Source: Candidatus Omnitrophota bacterium
Lineage (GTDB): Bacteria; Omnitrophota; Gorgyraeia; Gygaellales; Profunditerraquicolaceae
Assembly (NCBI GenBank): GCA_028687525.1
Contig: JAQTZX010000068.1
Location: 1 to 7,031, forward strand
DNA length: 7,031 nucleotides
Direction of reading: 5' to 3'
The notes beneath the pieces were generated by a model, which was not told the origin of the DNA, ran no database searches, and worked only from the letters and a program-made list of their open reading frames with translations. Made by a program: the position numbers and the translations under genes. How positions within the stretch are numbered: position 1 is the stretch's first letter; every line of letters begins with the position of its first letter. Below, in pieces: positions 1 through 5,995 of the stretch.

Positions 1-349
1 TAAGCGCATCCTGGATAGCTTTAGCCTCCGAACGGTTCAAGGTCTCCTCGAATTTATTAAGCGCGTCGAGGAACTTATTCTGGTTAAAATAACACTGGCC
101 GATCAAAAGGCTTACCTCGGGAGCCCTCCCGGAAGACGGGTAATTGTCCTGGAACCGCTTTAAAAGCGACAGGGCCACATCGTAAAACCCGTCGTCAAAA
201 GCTTTCCTGGCCACGTAGAAAGACTCTTCTTCCTTGGTGGAATCCTGGGCGTATACCAAAAACGTGTTTACACCCATCCCCCCTGCGAAAGAAAAAAACG
301 TAAACCACAATACCAGGGCTATCGTCCGCACGCGTAATCTCTGAACCAA
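1..349 (-). CDS. Exported tetratricopeptide-repeat protein, 3' end cut by the window edge
   Basis: Read by hand from the minus strand; 116 codons are visible and the stop lies beyond position 1. The start is a TTG at 347-349, chosen because an AAGGAG Shine-Dalgarno sits 7 nt upstream and because it gives a proper signal peptide: basic n-region (VQRLRVR), hydrophobic core at about residues 9-32, and a V-Y-A cleavage site before Gln35. The only internal ATG (residue 25) would split the hydrophobic core. No lipobox cysteine is seen, so it looks secreted or periplasmic rather than a lipoprotein. Residues about 44-77 and 78-111 form two TPR-like helical hairpins, with alternating Ala/Gly/Tyr positions and an NYP turn at 69-71, as in BamD/YbgF-type envelope scaffold proteins. 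Such domains bind partner proteins; the partner cannot be told from here. It has its own promoter downstream of uvrA. The TPR class is fairly sure, the specific family is not. Confidence 0.8.
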   Translation of the reverse strand, partial: MVQRLRVRTIALVLWFTFFSFAGGMGVNTFLVYAQDSTKEEESFYVARKAFDDGFYDVALSLLKRFQDNYPSSGRAPEVSLLIGQCYFNQNKFLDALNKFEETLNRSEAKAIQDAL

Positions 350-356
350 AGCTAAA

Positions 357-362
357 CTCCTT
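357..362 (-). promoter_or_regulatory. Shine-Dalgarno AAGGAG that decides a TTG start
   Basis: The minus strand reads AAGGAG, then 7 nt, then TTG. No ATG or GTG in this frame lies near it, so this site is the main reason for choosing the TTG start of the TPR protein. Confidence 0.75.
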
Positions 363-400
363 CTGACATACCGGGGATTTACACAGGAAAGTAAAATATT

Positions 401-429
401 ACTATACCATATTCCCGGCCAACTTTCAA
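401..429 (-). promoter_or_regulatory. Sigma70-type promoter of the TPR protein gene
   Basis: On the minus strand, TTGAAA (424-429) is followed by exactly 17 nt and TATAGT (401-406). These match the consensus boxes TTGACA and TATAAT at 4 or 5 of 6 positions with ideal spacing. Transcription would begin near position 394, giving a leader of roughly 45 nt before the TTG start. The site lies in the 137-bp gap after uvrA, so the TPR gene can be transcribed independently of uvrA. No operator-like dyad is evident around it. Confidence 0.7.
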
Positions 430-486
430 CCTCTTGCAAAATCAGGAGGGAAATACAATGCCGGATCATATCGAAGCCTCTTCCAT

Positions 487-3288
487 TTATTTAAGGTAGC
501 CGCGCAGATACTGGGCGGTATAAGATCGTTTGCATTTCAGGAGCTCTTCGGGAGTACCGGTACAGATGACCTCGCCGCCGCGGTCGCCGCCTTCGGGGCC
601 GAGATCGATGATGTAATCGGAACATTTGATCACTTCCAGGTTATGCTCGATCACGATAACCGTGTTATTCTTGTCCACCAGCCTCTGCAGTACGGAAATA
701 AGCTTGGAGACATCGGCGAAGTGCAGCCCGGTGGTTGGCTCATCCAGGATATATACCGTTTTTCCCGTGCCGCGCTTGCATAATTCAGAAGAGAGTTTCA
801 GGCGCTGGGCCTCGCCTCCGGACAGCGTAGTCGCGGACTGGCCGAGCTGAATGTATCCCAATCCTACGTCGTACAGATAAACCAGGATGTTTTTTATAGG
901 CGGGATGTTGGAGAATAGATCCAGCGCTTCTTCAACGGTCATCTCAAGCACTTCGGAGATATTCCTGCCTTTGTATCTGATATCAAGAGTGGCTTCATTG
1001 AATCGTTTGCCTTTGCAGACATCGCACTTGACATAAATATCCGGCAAAAAATGCATTTCGATCTTCTTGATCCCGTCACCGGAACAGGCCTCGCATCTTC
1101 CTCCTTTGACGTTAAAAGAAAATCTTCCCGGCTTATACCCCCTGACCTTGGCATCCGGCAGGCCGCTGAACAGGTTGCGGATATGGCTGTACAGGCCGGA
1201 ATAGGTCGCCGGATTGGATCGCGGGGTCCTGCCGATAGGCGATTGATCAACCATGATAACCTTGTCTATATTCTGCACCCCCATGATATGAGCGTACAGG
1301 CCGGGCTTTTCCCTGGACTTGTATATCGCCTTTGCCAGGCACCTGTAAAGGATATCGTTAATAAGCGTGGATTTCCCCGATCCGGACACGCCGGTCACGC
1401 AGATGAACTGTCCCAGGGGAAATTTCACGTCGATTTTTTTGAGATTATGCTCTGCGGCACCCTTTAATTCCAGAAATGTACCCTGCAGGTGCGGGCGGCG
1501 AGCCGAAGGTATTTCTATCCGTATATCCCTCCTAAGGTATTTGGCAGTAAGTGAATCCGATTTCTTCAGCAAGTCCTCCCGTGTCCCCGAAAACACCACC
1601 TCTCCGCCGTGCCTGCCCGCTCCCGGGCCAAGGTCAACCACATAGTCGGAGGCCATCATGATCTGCTCGTCGTGCTCAACCAGGATGAGAGTATTCCCCA
1701 GATCGCGCAAAGCGGTCACCGTGGAGATAAGTTTTGCGGTATCCCGCTGATGCAGGCCGATACTCGGTTCATCCAATATGTACAAAACCCCCACCAGTCC
1801 GGAACCAACCTGGGTGGCTAAACGCACCCGCTGTGCTTCTCCTCCGGAAAGCGTGGAACTCTTCCGGTCAAGAGTAAGGTAATCAAGCCCCACGTCGATA
1901 CAGAATTTCAAACGTTCTATTATCTCTTTCAAAACCTGGCGCGCGATGAGTTCTTCACGCTCGGTCAGGTCGATTTGCTCGAAGAATTCCCGAGATTCTT
2001 TAATGGACAAGCGCGTTATCTGGGCGATGTTCCTGCCGTTAATGGTCACCGCCAGGCTTTCTTTTTTCAACCTGGTCCCTGCGCATGACGGACAAGGCTG
2101 GCTGGACATAAACCGGGTTATTTCTTCTTTAAGGTATTCGCTGTCCGTTTCCCGGAATAAACGCTCCAGATGCGGCAGGATACCTTCGAACGGTTTGTTA
2201 TTCACCGACACTTCGTCCGTGCCGTACAAAACCGCTTTCTGAACTTCTTTGCTTAATTTACCGAAAGGCGTTTGCAGATCAAACCCCATCTCCCGCGCCA
2301 ATTCCCGGATAAGCCACCGGTAATACATAATATATCCCTTGCCTCCGCGCTTCCACGCCTCTATCGCTCCCTCCTCTATGGATTTGGTCCTGTCGGGAAT
2401 GACCAAGTCCGGGTCAAATTCCAATTTTATCCCCAGTCCATTGCAAGCGGGGCATGCCCCGAAAGGAGCATTAAAAGAAAAAAGACGAGGCTCGATCTCA
2501 GGAAGATCTATACCGCACTGCGCACAGGCGAACTGCTCGCTGAAAACAATTTCTTTTTGCCGGCCGGAACCGAAAGCCACCATAAGATTTCCCTTACCGG
2601 CCTTCAACGCGGTCTCAACCGAATCGGTAAGCCTGCTTTTAACCTCCGGCTTCACCGTCAATCTATCGACAACAACTTCGATAGTGTGAATCCGGTATTT
2701 CTTCAGCTCTACTTTTTGTGACAGATCATATATGATACCGTCTATACGGCAGCGCATGAAACCGGCTTTCTGAACCTGCTTGAAAATATCCCGGTATTCG
2801 CCTTTTCTCCCCTTTACCAGCGGGGCCAGTATCTGGATCTGAGTATCCCGGGGCAGAGATAAAATCCTCTCCACGATCTCCTGGGCGCTTTGCCGTTCGA
2901 CCGGTTTTCCGCACTTATAACAGTGTGGTTTCCCGATACGGGCAAAAATCAGCCTCAAATAGTCGTATATCTCGGTCTGTGTGCCCACGGTGGAACGGGG
3001 ATTGCCTCCGGCATTCCGCTGCTCGATGGCAATAGCAGGAGAAAGCCCGTCGATATATTCCACATCCGGTTTCTGAAGCTGTTCAAGGAACTGACGCGCG
3101 TAGCTGGAAAGGCTCTCCACGTACCGGCGCTGTCCTTCGGCATAAATGGTATCGAAGGCAAGGCTGGACTTTCCCGATCCCGAAAGCCCGGTCACCACGA
3201 TAAATTTATTCCGGGGCAGCTCAATATCTATGTTTTTAAGATTATGTTCCTTGGCACCTTTAATTATAATACGATCGTGAGAATTCAT
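487..3288 (-). CDS. uvrA: UvrABC system protein A, excision-repair ATPase
   Basis: UvrA is the damage-recognition ATPase of nucleotide excision repair; it works in the cytoplasm as a dimer that loads UvrB onto lesions. From the start chosen here the protein has 933 residues, the usual family length. Seen in order: Walker A GLSGSGKS (34-41), an extra CxxC (123-126), zinc module 1 (CAQC 255-258 with CPAC 279-282), CPSC (399-402), signature LSGGEAQR (480-487), Walker B ILDEPSIGLH (504-513), second Walker A GVSGSGKS (633-640), zinc module 2 (CEAC 732-735 with CDVC 755-758), signature LSGGEAQR (822-829) and Walker B ILDEPTTGLH (847-856). The start ATG at 3286-3288 gives MNSHDRIIIKGAKEHNLKNI, which aligns with the N-terminus of E. 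coli UvrA. The frame stays open to 3345, but those 19 extra codons are translated repeat DNA. No Shine-Dalgarno is visible before the chosen ATG. Nothing is missing from the enzyme itself. Confidence 0.97.
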   Translation of the reverse strand: MNSHDRIIIKGAKEHNLKNIDIELPRNKFIVVTGLSGSGKSSLAFDTIYAEGQRRYVESLSSYARQFLEQLQKPDVEYIDGLSPAIAIEQRNAGGNPRSTVGTQTEIYDYLRLIFARIGKPHCYKCGKPVERQSAQEIVERILSLPRDTQIQILAPLVKGRKGEYRDIFKQVQKAGFMRCRIDGIIYDLSQKVELKKYRIHTIEVVVDRLTVKPEVKSRLTDSVETALKAGKGNLMVAFGSGRQKEIVFSEQFACAQCGIDLPEIEPRLFSFNAPFGACPACNGLGIKLEFDPDLVIPDRTKSIEEGAIEAWKRGGKGYIMYYRWLIRELAREMGFDLQTPFGKLSKEVQKAVLYGTDEVSVNNKPFEGILPHLERLFRETDSEYLKEEITRFMSSQPCPSCAGTRLKKESLAVTINGRNIAQITRLSIKESREFFEQIDLTEREELIARQVLKEIIERLKFCIDVGLDYLTLDRKSSTLSGGEAQRVRLATQVGSGLVGVLYILDEPSIGLHQRDTAKLISTVTALRDLGNTLILVEHDEQIMMASDYVVDLGPGAGRHGGEVVFSGTREDLLKKSDSLTAKYLRRDIRIEIPSARRPHLQGTFLELKGAAEHNLKKIDVKFPLGQFICVTGVSGSGKSTLINDILYRCLAKAIYKSREKPGLYAHIMGVQNIDKVIMVDQSPIGRTPRSNPATYSGLYSHIRNLFSGLPDAKVRGYKPGRFSFNVKGGRCEACSGDGIKKIEMHFLPDIYVKCDVCKGKRFNEATLDIRYKGRNISEVLEMTVEEALDLFSNIPPIKNILVYLYDVGLGYIQLGQSATTLSGGEAQRLKLSSELCKRGTGKTVYILDEPTTGLHFADVSKLISVLQRLVDKNNTVIVIEHNLEVIKCSDYIIDLGPEGGDRGGEVICTGTPEELLKCKRSYTAQYLRGYLK

Positions 3289-3295
3289 AGTTTTG

Positions 3296-3408
3296 AAAAA
3301 ATGGGACGGTTCGAAAAAAAAGGGGACGGTTCTATTTTTCGGCATTCGGGTTTATAATTTTTAAAAAATAGAACCGTCCCCTTTTTTTGAATCATCCCCT
3401 TTTTTTTA
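3296..3408. repeat. Nested palindromic cluster of four GGGGACGGTTC units
   Basis: Two full copies of an A7-8 tract plus GGGGACGGTTCTATTTTT face each other: 3315-3339 on the plus strand and 3364-3388 inverted, a perfect 25-bp inverted repeat around a 24-nt loop. Each is flanked on its outside by a shorter, degenerate copy in the same orientation as its neighbour: 3296-3312 (TGGGACGGTTC, one mismatch) and 3389-3407 (GAATCATCCCC, two mismatches in 11). The whole is an imperfect inverted repeat with arms of about 43 nt centred near 3352. I recall GAACCGTCCCC-type repeats as dispersed elements in genomes of uncultivated bacteria, but cannot verify that here. No transposase is in the window. It could be a REP-like element or a decayed miniature transposable element; the palindromic structure itself is certain. 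Confidence 0.9.
3314..3388 (-). terminator. Terminator-like hairpin of the repeat, bidirectional in form
   Basis: In a minus-strand transcript the inner repeat arms fold into a long stem with the core GGGGACGGTTC paired to GAACCGTCCCC, followed at once by eight U residues (3321 down to 3314). The plus strand has the same form, with seven T residues after the stem at 3382-3388. It lies about 30 nt after the stop codon of the small protein gene, where an operon terminator would be expected. The 24-nt loop is larger than in a typical intrinsic terminator, though A/T pairs inside the arms are weak and the GC core is what matters. Function is inferred from structure and position. Confidence 0.6.
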
Positions 3409-3417
3409 CGGGGGATA

Positions 3418-3660
3418 TTATTTCTTCTTCTTCTTTTTCCCGCCTCTCTTCATCTTGGCGCAGGAGACATCGCCGGCTTTATCAAGGAAATACAAATAAC
3501 CTTCTTTTCTCTTGATACCGCATTTGGAGACTTTCTTCGGCTTGCCGCCCTTACTCTTTCCTCTGGCCATCTTCGCGCAAGAGACATCGCCTTGCTTATC
3601 AATGTAGTAGAGGAAACCTTTTTCCCTCTTGATACCCAGTTTCACCAGTTTTTCAGCCAT
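3418..3660 (-). CDS. Small lysine-rich protein made of two tandem repeats, function unknown
   Basis: This 80-residue protein contains a 29-residue unit twice (residues 6-34 and 45-73, offset 39), identical at 20 of 29 positions by my alignment. The unit reads roughly G-I-K-R-x-x-G-[FY]-L-Y-[YF]-[IL]-D-K-x-G-D-V-S-C-A-K-M-x-R-G, which looks like a beta-hairpin with a turn at D-K-x-G-D. One cysteine is conserved in each unit (Cys28, Cys67) and a third, Cys47, is unique. A K/G-rich linker (35-43) joins the units and the chain ends in six lysines. It has no signal peptide or membrane segment, so it should be cytoplasmic and strongly basic. The gene follows the aspartate dehydrogenase gene by 43 bp and has a very strong Shine-Dalgarno. 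Repeat conservation with diverged codons argues for a real protein under selection. I do not recognise the family; nucleic-acid or ribosome binding is only a guess from charge. Confidence 0.8.
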   Translation of the reverse strand: MAEKLVKLGIKREKGFLYYIDKQGDVSCAKMARGKSKGGKPKKVSKCGIKRKEGYLYFLDKAGDVSCAKMKRGGKKKKKK

Positions 3661-3669
3661 TATGTGTAT

Positions 3670-3680
3670 TCACCTCCTTT
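3670..3680 (-). promoter_or_regulatory. Near-perfect Shine-Dalgarno of the small protein gene
   Basis: The minus strand reads AAAGGAGGTGA, complementary along its length to the 3' end of bacterial 16S rRNA, followed by 9 nt and ATG. It is the strongest ribosome binding site in the window and contrasts with the weak or absent sites before uvrA, panC and the aspartate dehydrogenase gene. It suggests the small protein is translated at a higher rate than its operon partners. Confidence 0.8.
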
Positions 3681-3703
3681 CTTTTTAAACGTTCGTATAT
3701 GCA

Positions 3704-4528
3704 TTACGTCCCGACTCTCACCGGCTCTATGATCTGCCGCAGAGCCGCGGCCGCCGACAACACGGCCAGGTAGCTCGTCTTGGGGTTCTCGGGATGTAAA
3801 ACATTTTCGGTACGGGTGAATATTTTCCCTGCGCTGGATTCGATCTCGATTTCATGGATATTGTTCCGGGTATCAGGCGATGCGATGATCCTGACTTCGG
3901 TTTTCGCGGCGCCGATCCCGGCAAGGCTCAACACGGCGGCCACGTTTATATTCTGAGGAAACAAAACGGTAGCATCCTTCGCGCTTCCGGAGAACAAAAC
4001 CGTGTCTTTGGTAACCGCTTCCAGATCGATCTTCTTATCCTGAATATACCGGACTCCGGCAAATGAACGCGGATGCTTGCGCGTGGTAAGAATGACTTTC
4101 TTTACGGTTACCCCTCCGGAAGCTTTTAACCCGTCTATGCCGGCGATCGCGCCGCTGGGTATGAACACGCGGCTTCCGTTCTTTTGAGCAAGCCTGCGCA
4201 GTTCCGCCGCGTGCGAAACTATTCCTCCCACACTCATGATCATGATATCTTTCCGCGCTCCAAGGGCCTGCCGGGCAATCTCCCGGGAATGCGCGGCAGA
4301 AGCGGCCTCGATAACCAGATCCGAACGGGCGATCAATTGTTTCAAAGTCCCGGCCGCCAAACGCCCTGAACCGCACAACCTTTTTGACAAATCCGCCGCC
4401 TTTCCATCCGCGATATCATATACGGCCGCGACAAACGCCCTTCCCGCGAAATCCCTCTTTATGATCTTCGCCAGAGACCCGCCGATCGCCCCGCATCCCA
4501 CAATCCCGATTTTTAGCATTTTAACCAT
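3704..4528 (-). CDS. nadX: L-aspartate dehydrogenase (NAD biosynthesis)
   Basis: Aspartate dehydrogenase oxidises L-aspartate with NAD(P) to iminoaspartate, which quinolinate synthase NadA can use for NAD synthesis, replacing aspartate oxidase NadB. The protein has 274 residues from the ATG at 4526-4528. Motifs (numbered from the GTG one codon earlier): Rossmann G-x-G-x-x-G at 12-17, IPSGAIAG at 124-131, FPQNINVAA at 191-199, NNIHEI at 223-228 with His226 at the position of the catalytic histidine, and HPENPKTS at 246-253. These match the order and spacing I know from the Thermotoga maritima enzyme. Start choice is open: GTG at 4531, ATG at 4528 and ATG at 4519 all lie before the Rossmann strand, and only a weak GGA precedes them. 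The gene follows panC by about 35 bp and precedes the small protein gene. A catabolic role in aspartate breakdown is possible, but the cofactor-gene context favours NAD synthesis. Confidence 0.9.
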   Translation of the reverse strand: MVKMLKIGIVGCGAIGGSLAKIIKRDFAGRAFVAAVYDIADGKAADLSKRLCGSGRLAAGTLKQLIARSDLVIEAASAAHSREIARQALGARKDIMIMSVGGIVSHAAELRRLAQKNGSRVFIPSGAIAGIDGLKASGGVTVKKVILTTRKHPRSFAGVRYIQDKKIDLEAVTKDTVLFSGSAKDATVLFPQNINVAAVLSLAGIGAAKTEVRIIASPDTRNNIHEIEIESSAGKIFTRTENVLHPENPKTSYLAVLSAAAALRQIIEPVRVGT

Positions 4529-4563
4529 CACTTCAAGTCCAAATGAAAAATTTAATTAACAGT

Positions 4564-5424
4564 TTATCGCCCCTTGTTACCGACCATAATATTATCGATC
4601 AGCCTCGTCCTTCCTATGCGCACGGCCAGGGCTATCAACGCCCGGGAACAGGGGTTTATCCTGCGCACAGGCAAAAGTCCATCCGGATCAACCACACTGA
4701 TATAATCCACGGACGCGGTTTTGCGCTGCTGGATGAGTTCCTTCATTTTCGAAACAATCTTCGCGCTGTCCCGCACATTCTTTTTAACCAGTCCTTCCGC
4801 GAGCTTTAGCGCCTGCGGCAATACCGCGGCATCTCTTCTTTCATCGGCGTCCAGATACACATTGCGCGAACTCATCGCCAGACCGTCCTTTTCGCGGACA
4901 ACCGGCATGACCGCGATATTAAGCGGCATGTTCAAATCCCTGGCCATGCGCCTGATGATTACCGCCTGCTGGGCGTCTTTCTGTCCGAAATAGGCGGTAT
5001 CAGGCTGAACGATATTGAATAATTTAGCCACGACCGTCGCCACTCCCCGGAAATGTCCGGGGCGGCTCTTTCCGCACAAGACATCCTCCAGATCATTCAC
5101 TGCAATCCGCGTCTTGAAATCACGCGGATACAGGGACTCCGCGCCGGGATAAAAAATAAAATCAACGCCTTCTTTCCGGCATAATTTTTTGTCTTTTTCA
5201 AAGGGACGGGGATAACGTTTAAGGTCTTCAGAAGGGCCGAATTGCAGGGGGTTGACGAATATGCTGACGACCAGGATATCGTTCGCGCGCCGCGCGCGGC
5301 GGATGAGGCTCAAATGCCCTTCATGCAGGGCGCCCATCGTGGGAACAAAGCCGATGGACTTTCCCCGCCTCTTGAGCCTTCCGGCTATGCGCTGCATGAT
5401 ATCAGGACGTTTGACTATTTTCAT
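4564..5424 (-). CDS. panC: Pantothenate synthetase (pantoate--beta-alanine ligase)
   Basis: PanC joins pantoate and beta-alanine with ATP hydrolysis to AMP, the last step of pantothenate (vitamin B5, CoA precursor) synthesis, in the cytoplasm. The 286 residues match the family length. Motifs in order: PTMGALHEGH (28-37), the HIGH-like ATP site of this nucleotidyltransferase-fold ligase; VNPLQFGP (57-64); CGKSRPGHFRGV (117-128); YFGQKDAQQ (145-153); KDGLAMSSRN (179-188), the KMSKS-like loop; and IGRTRLIDN near the C-terminus. All expected active-site elements are present. The ATG at 5422-5424 begins 2 nt after the folK stop, so translation is probably coupled; only a weak AAGAAG precedes it. 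panB and panD are not in the window. Adjacency to folK is a familiar arrangement in bacteria. Confidence 0.97.
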   Translation of the reverse strand: MKIVKRPDIMQRIAGRLKRRGKSIGFVPTMGALHEGHLSLIRRARRANDILVVSIFVNPLQFGPSEDLKRYPRPFEKDKKLCRKEGVDFIFYPGAESLYPRDFKTRIAVNDLEDVLCGKSRPGHFRGVATVVAKLFNIVQPDTAYFGQKDAQQAVIIRRMARDLNMPLNIAVMPVVREKDGLAMSSRNVYLDADERRDAAVLPQALKLAEGLVKKNVRDSAKIVSKMKELIQQRKTASVDYISVVDPDGLLPVRRINPCSRALIALAVRIGRTRLIDNIMVGNKGR

Positions 5425-5426
5425 GC

Positions 5427-5966
5427 TTATTTCTTCTTGCCTCTTTTTTTCAACTGCGGCCGCTGTTTCTTCTCTTTCTTCTTCGCTTTTTTCCGGATTT
5501 TAACCGGTGTTTTTACTTTTTTTATTTCCACCGGACGCTCTTTTAATAATTTTTCCAGTACCCGGGGGGCGATCTCCTTCAAAGGCACGAGCACGAAATC
5601 CCGTTCAAACATACGCGGATGGGGAATACACAACGCTTCTTCATTAATACAATAATCCCCGTATAAAAGAATATCCAGATCAATGACCCGGGGGGCATCC
5701 TGGACAGTACGCACGCGCCCCAGGAAAGACTCAATCCTTTGCAGTTCCTTTAAAAGCTGATACGGAGACATTTCCGTCTCTATCTCAACGACCCCGTTCA
5801 AATACATCCCCTGCCCGGCAGGCCCGCCGACCGGAGCGGTCTCAATCAAGCTGGAAATCCCGGTCACCCTGGTGGCGAACATCTTTTTCAATTCCTTTAT
5901 CGCCATCTGCAGGTTAAACCTACGCTCGCCCAGATTAGAACCGATACCGATATAACAAGTCACCAT
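5427..5966 (-). CDS. folK: 6-hydroxymethyl-7,8-dihydropterin pyrophosphokinase with a lysine-rich tail
   Basis: FolK (HPPK) transfers pyrophosphate from ATP to 6-hydroxymethyl-dihydropterin, the step before dihydropteroate synthase in folate synthesis. Visible motifs: YIGIGSNLGERRFNL (5-19), TAPVGGPAGQGMYLNGVVEIET (split: TAPVGG 43-48 and the pterin-loop region to 64), GRVR (83-86), R-x-x-D-L-D (93-98) whose Asp96 and Asp98 bind magnesium in this family, and HPRMFERDFVLVPLKEIAP beginning at 116. The catalytic domain ends near residue 147. The rest, to 179, is a run dominated by Lys and Arg that is not part of the fold, making the protein about 20-30 residues longer than usual. The ATG at 5964-5966 is preceded by AGGA about 8 nt away. 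It follows dapL by 29 bp and couples to panC across a 2-nt gap. Confidence 0.95.
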   Translation of the reverse strand: MVTCYIGIGSNLGERRFNLQMAIKELKKMFATRVTGISSLIETAPVGGPAGQGMYLNGVVEIETEMSPYQLLKELQRIESFLGRVRTVQDAPRVIDLDILLYGDYCINEEALCIPHPRMFERDFVLVPLKEIAPRVLEKLLKERPVEIKKVKTPVKIRKKAKKKEKKQRPQLKKRGKKK

Positions 5967-5995
5967 GATCTATTTCCTGTAACTGGATTACCGGA

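Noticed and set aside
430..450. Possible stem CCTC/GAGG in the gap after uvrA as a uvrA terminator
   Set aside because: Only four or five pairs, a long loop and no T tract; it overlaps the area just upstream of the TPR promoter -35 box, so no uvrA terminator is called.
458..499. A 13-codon plus-strand frame (ATG at 458-460, TAG at 497-499) preceded by AGGAGG at good spacing
   Set aside because: It overlaps the uvrA 3' end and lies opposite the TPR promoter; no plus-strand promoter or neighbouring plus-strand gene supports it, and a purine-rich AGGAGG can occur by chance.
2272..2721. 149-codon plus-strand open frame, and other long plus-strand frames within uvrA (for example 1051-1467 and 2890-3357)
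   Set aside because: They lie antisense to conserved UvrA motifs, resemble no family I know, and have no supporting start signals; they are shadows of the real gene.
3394..3416. Small dyad ATCCCC/GGGGAT just after the small protein stop codon
   Set aside because: The stem overlaps the outer repeat copy and its loop holds the T8 tract, so it is better explained as part of the repeat cluster than as a separate terminator.
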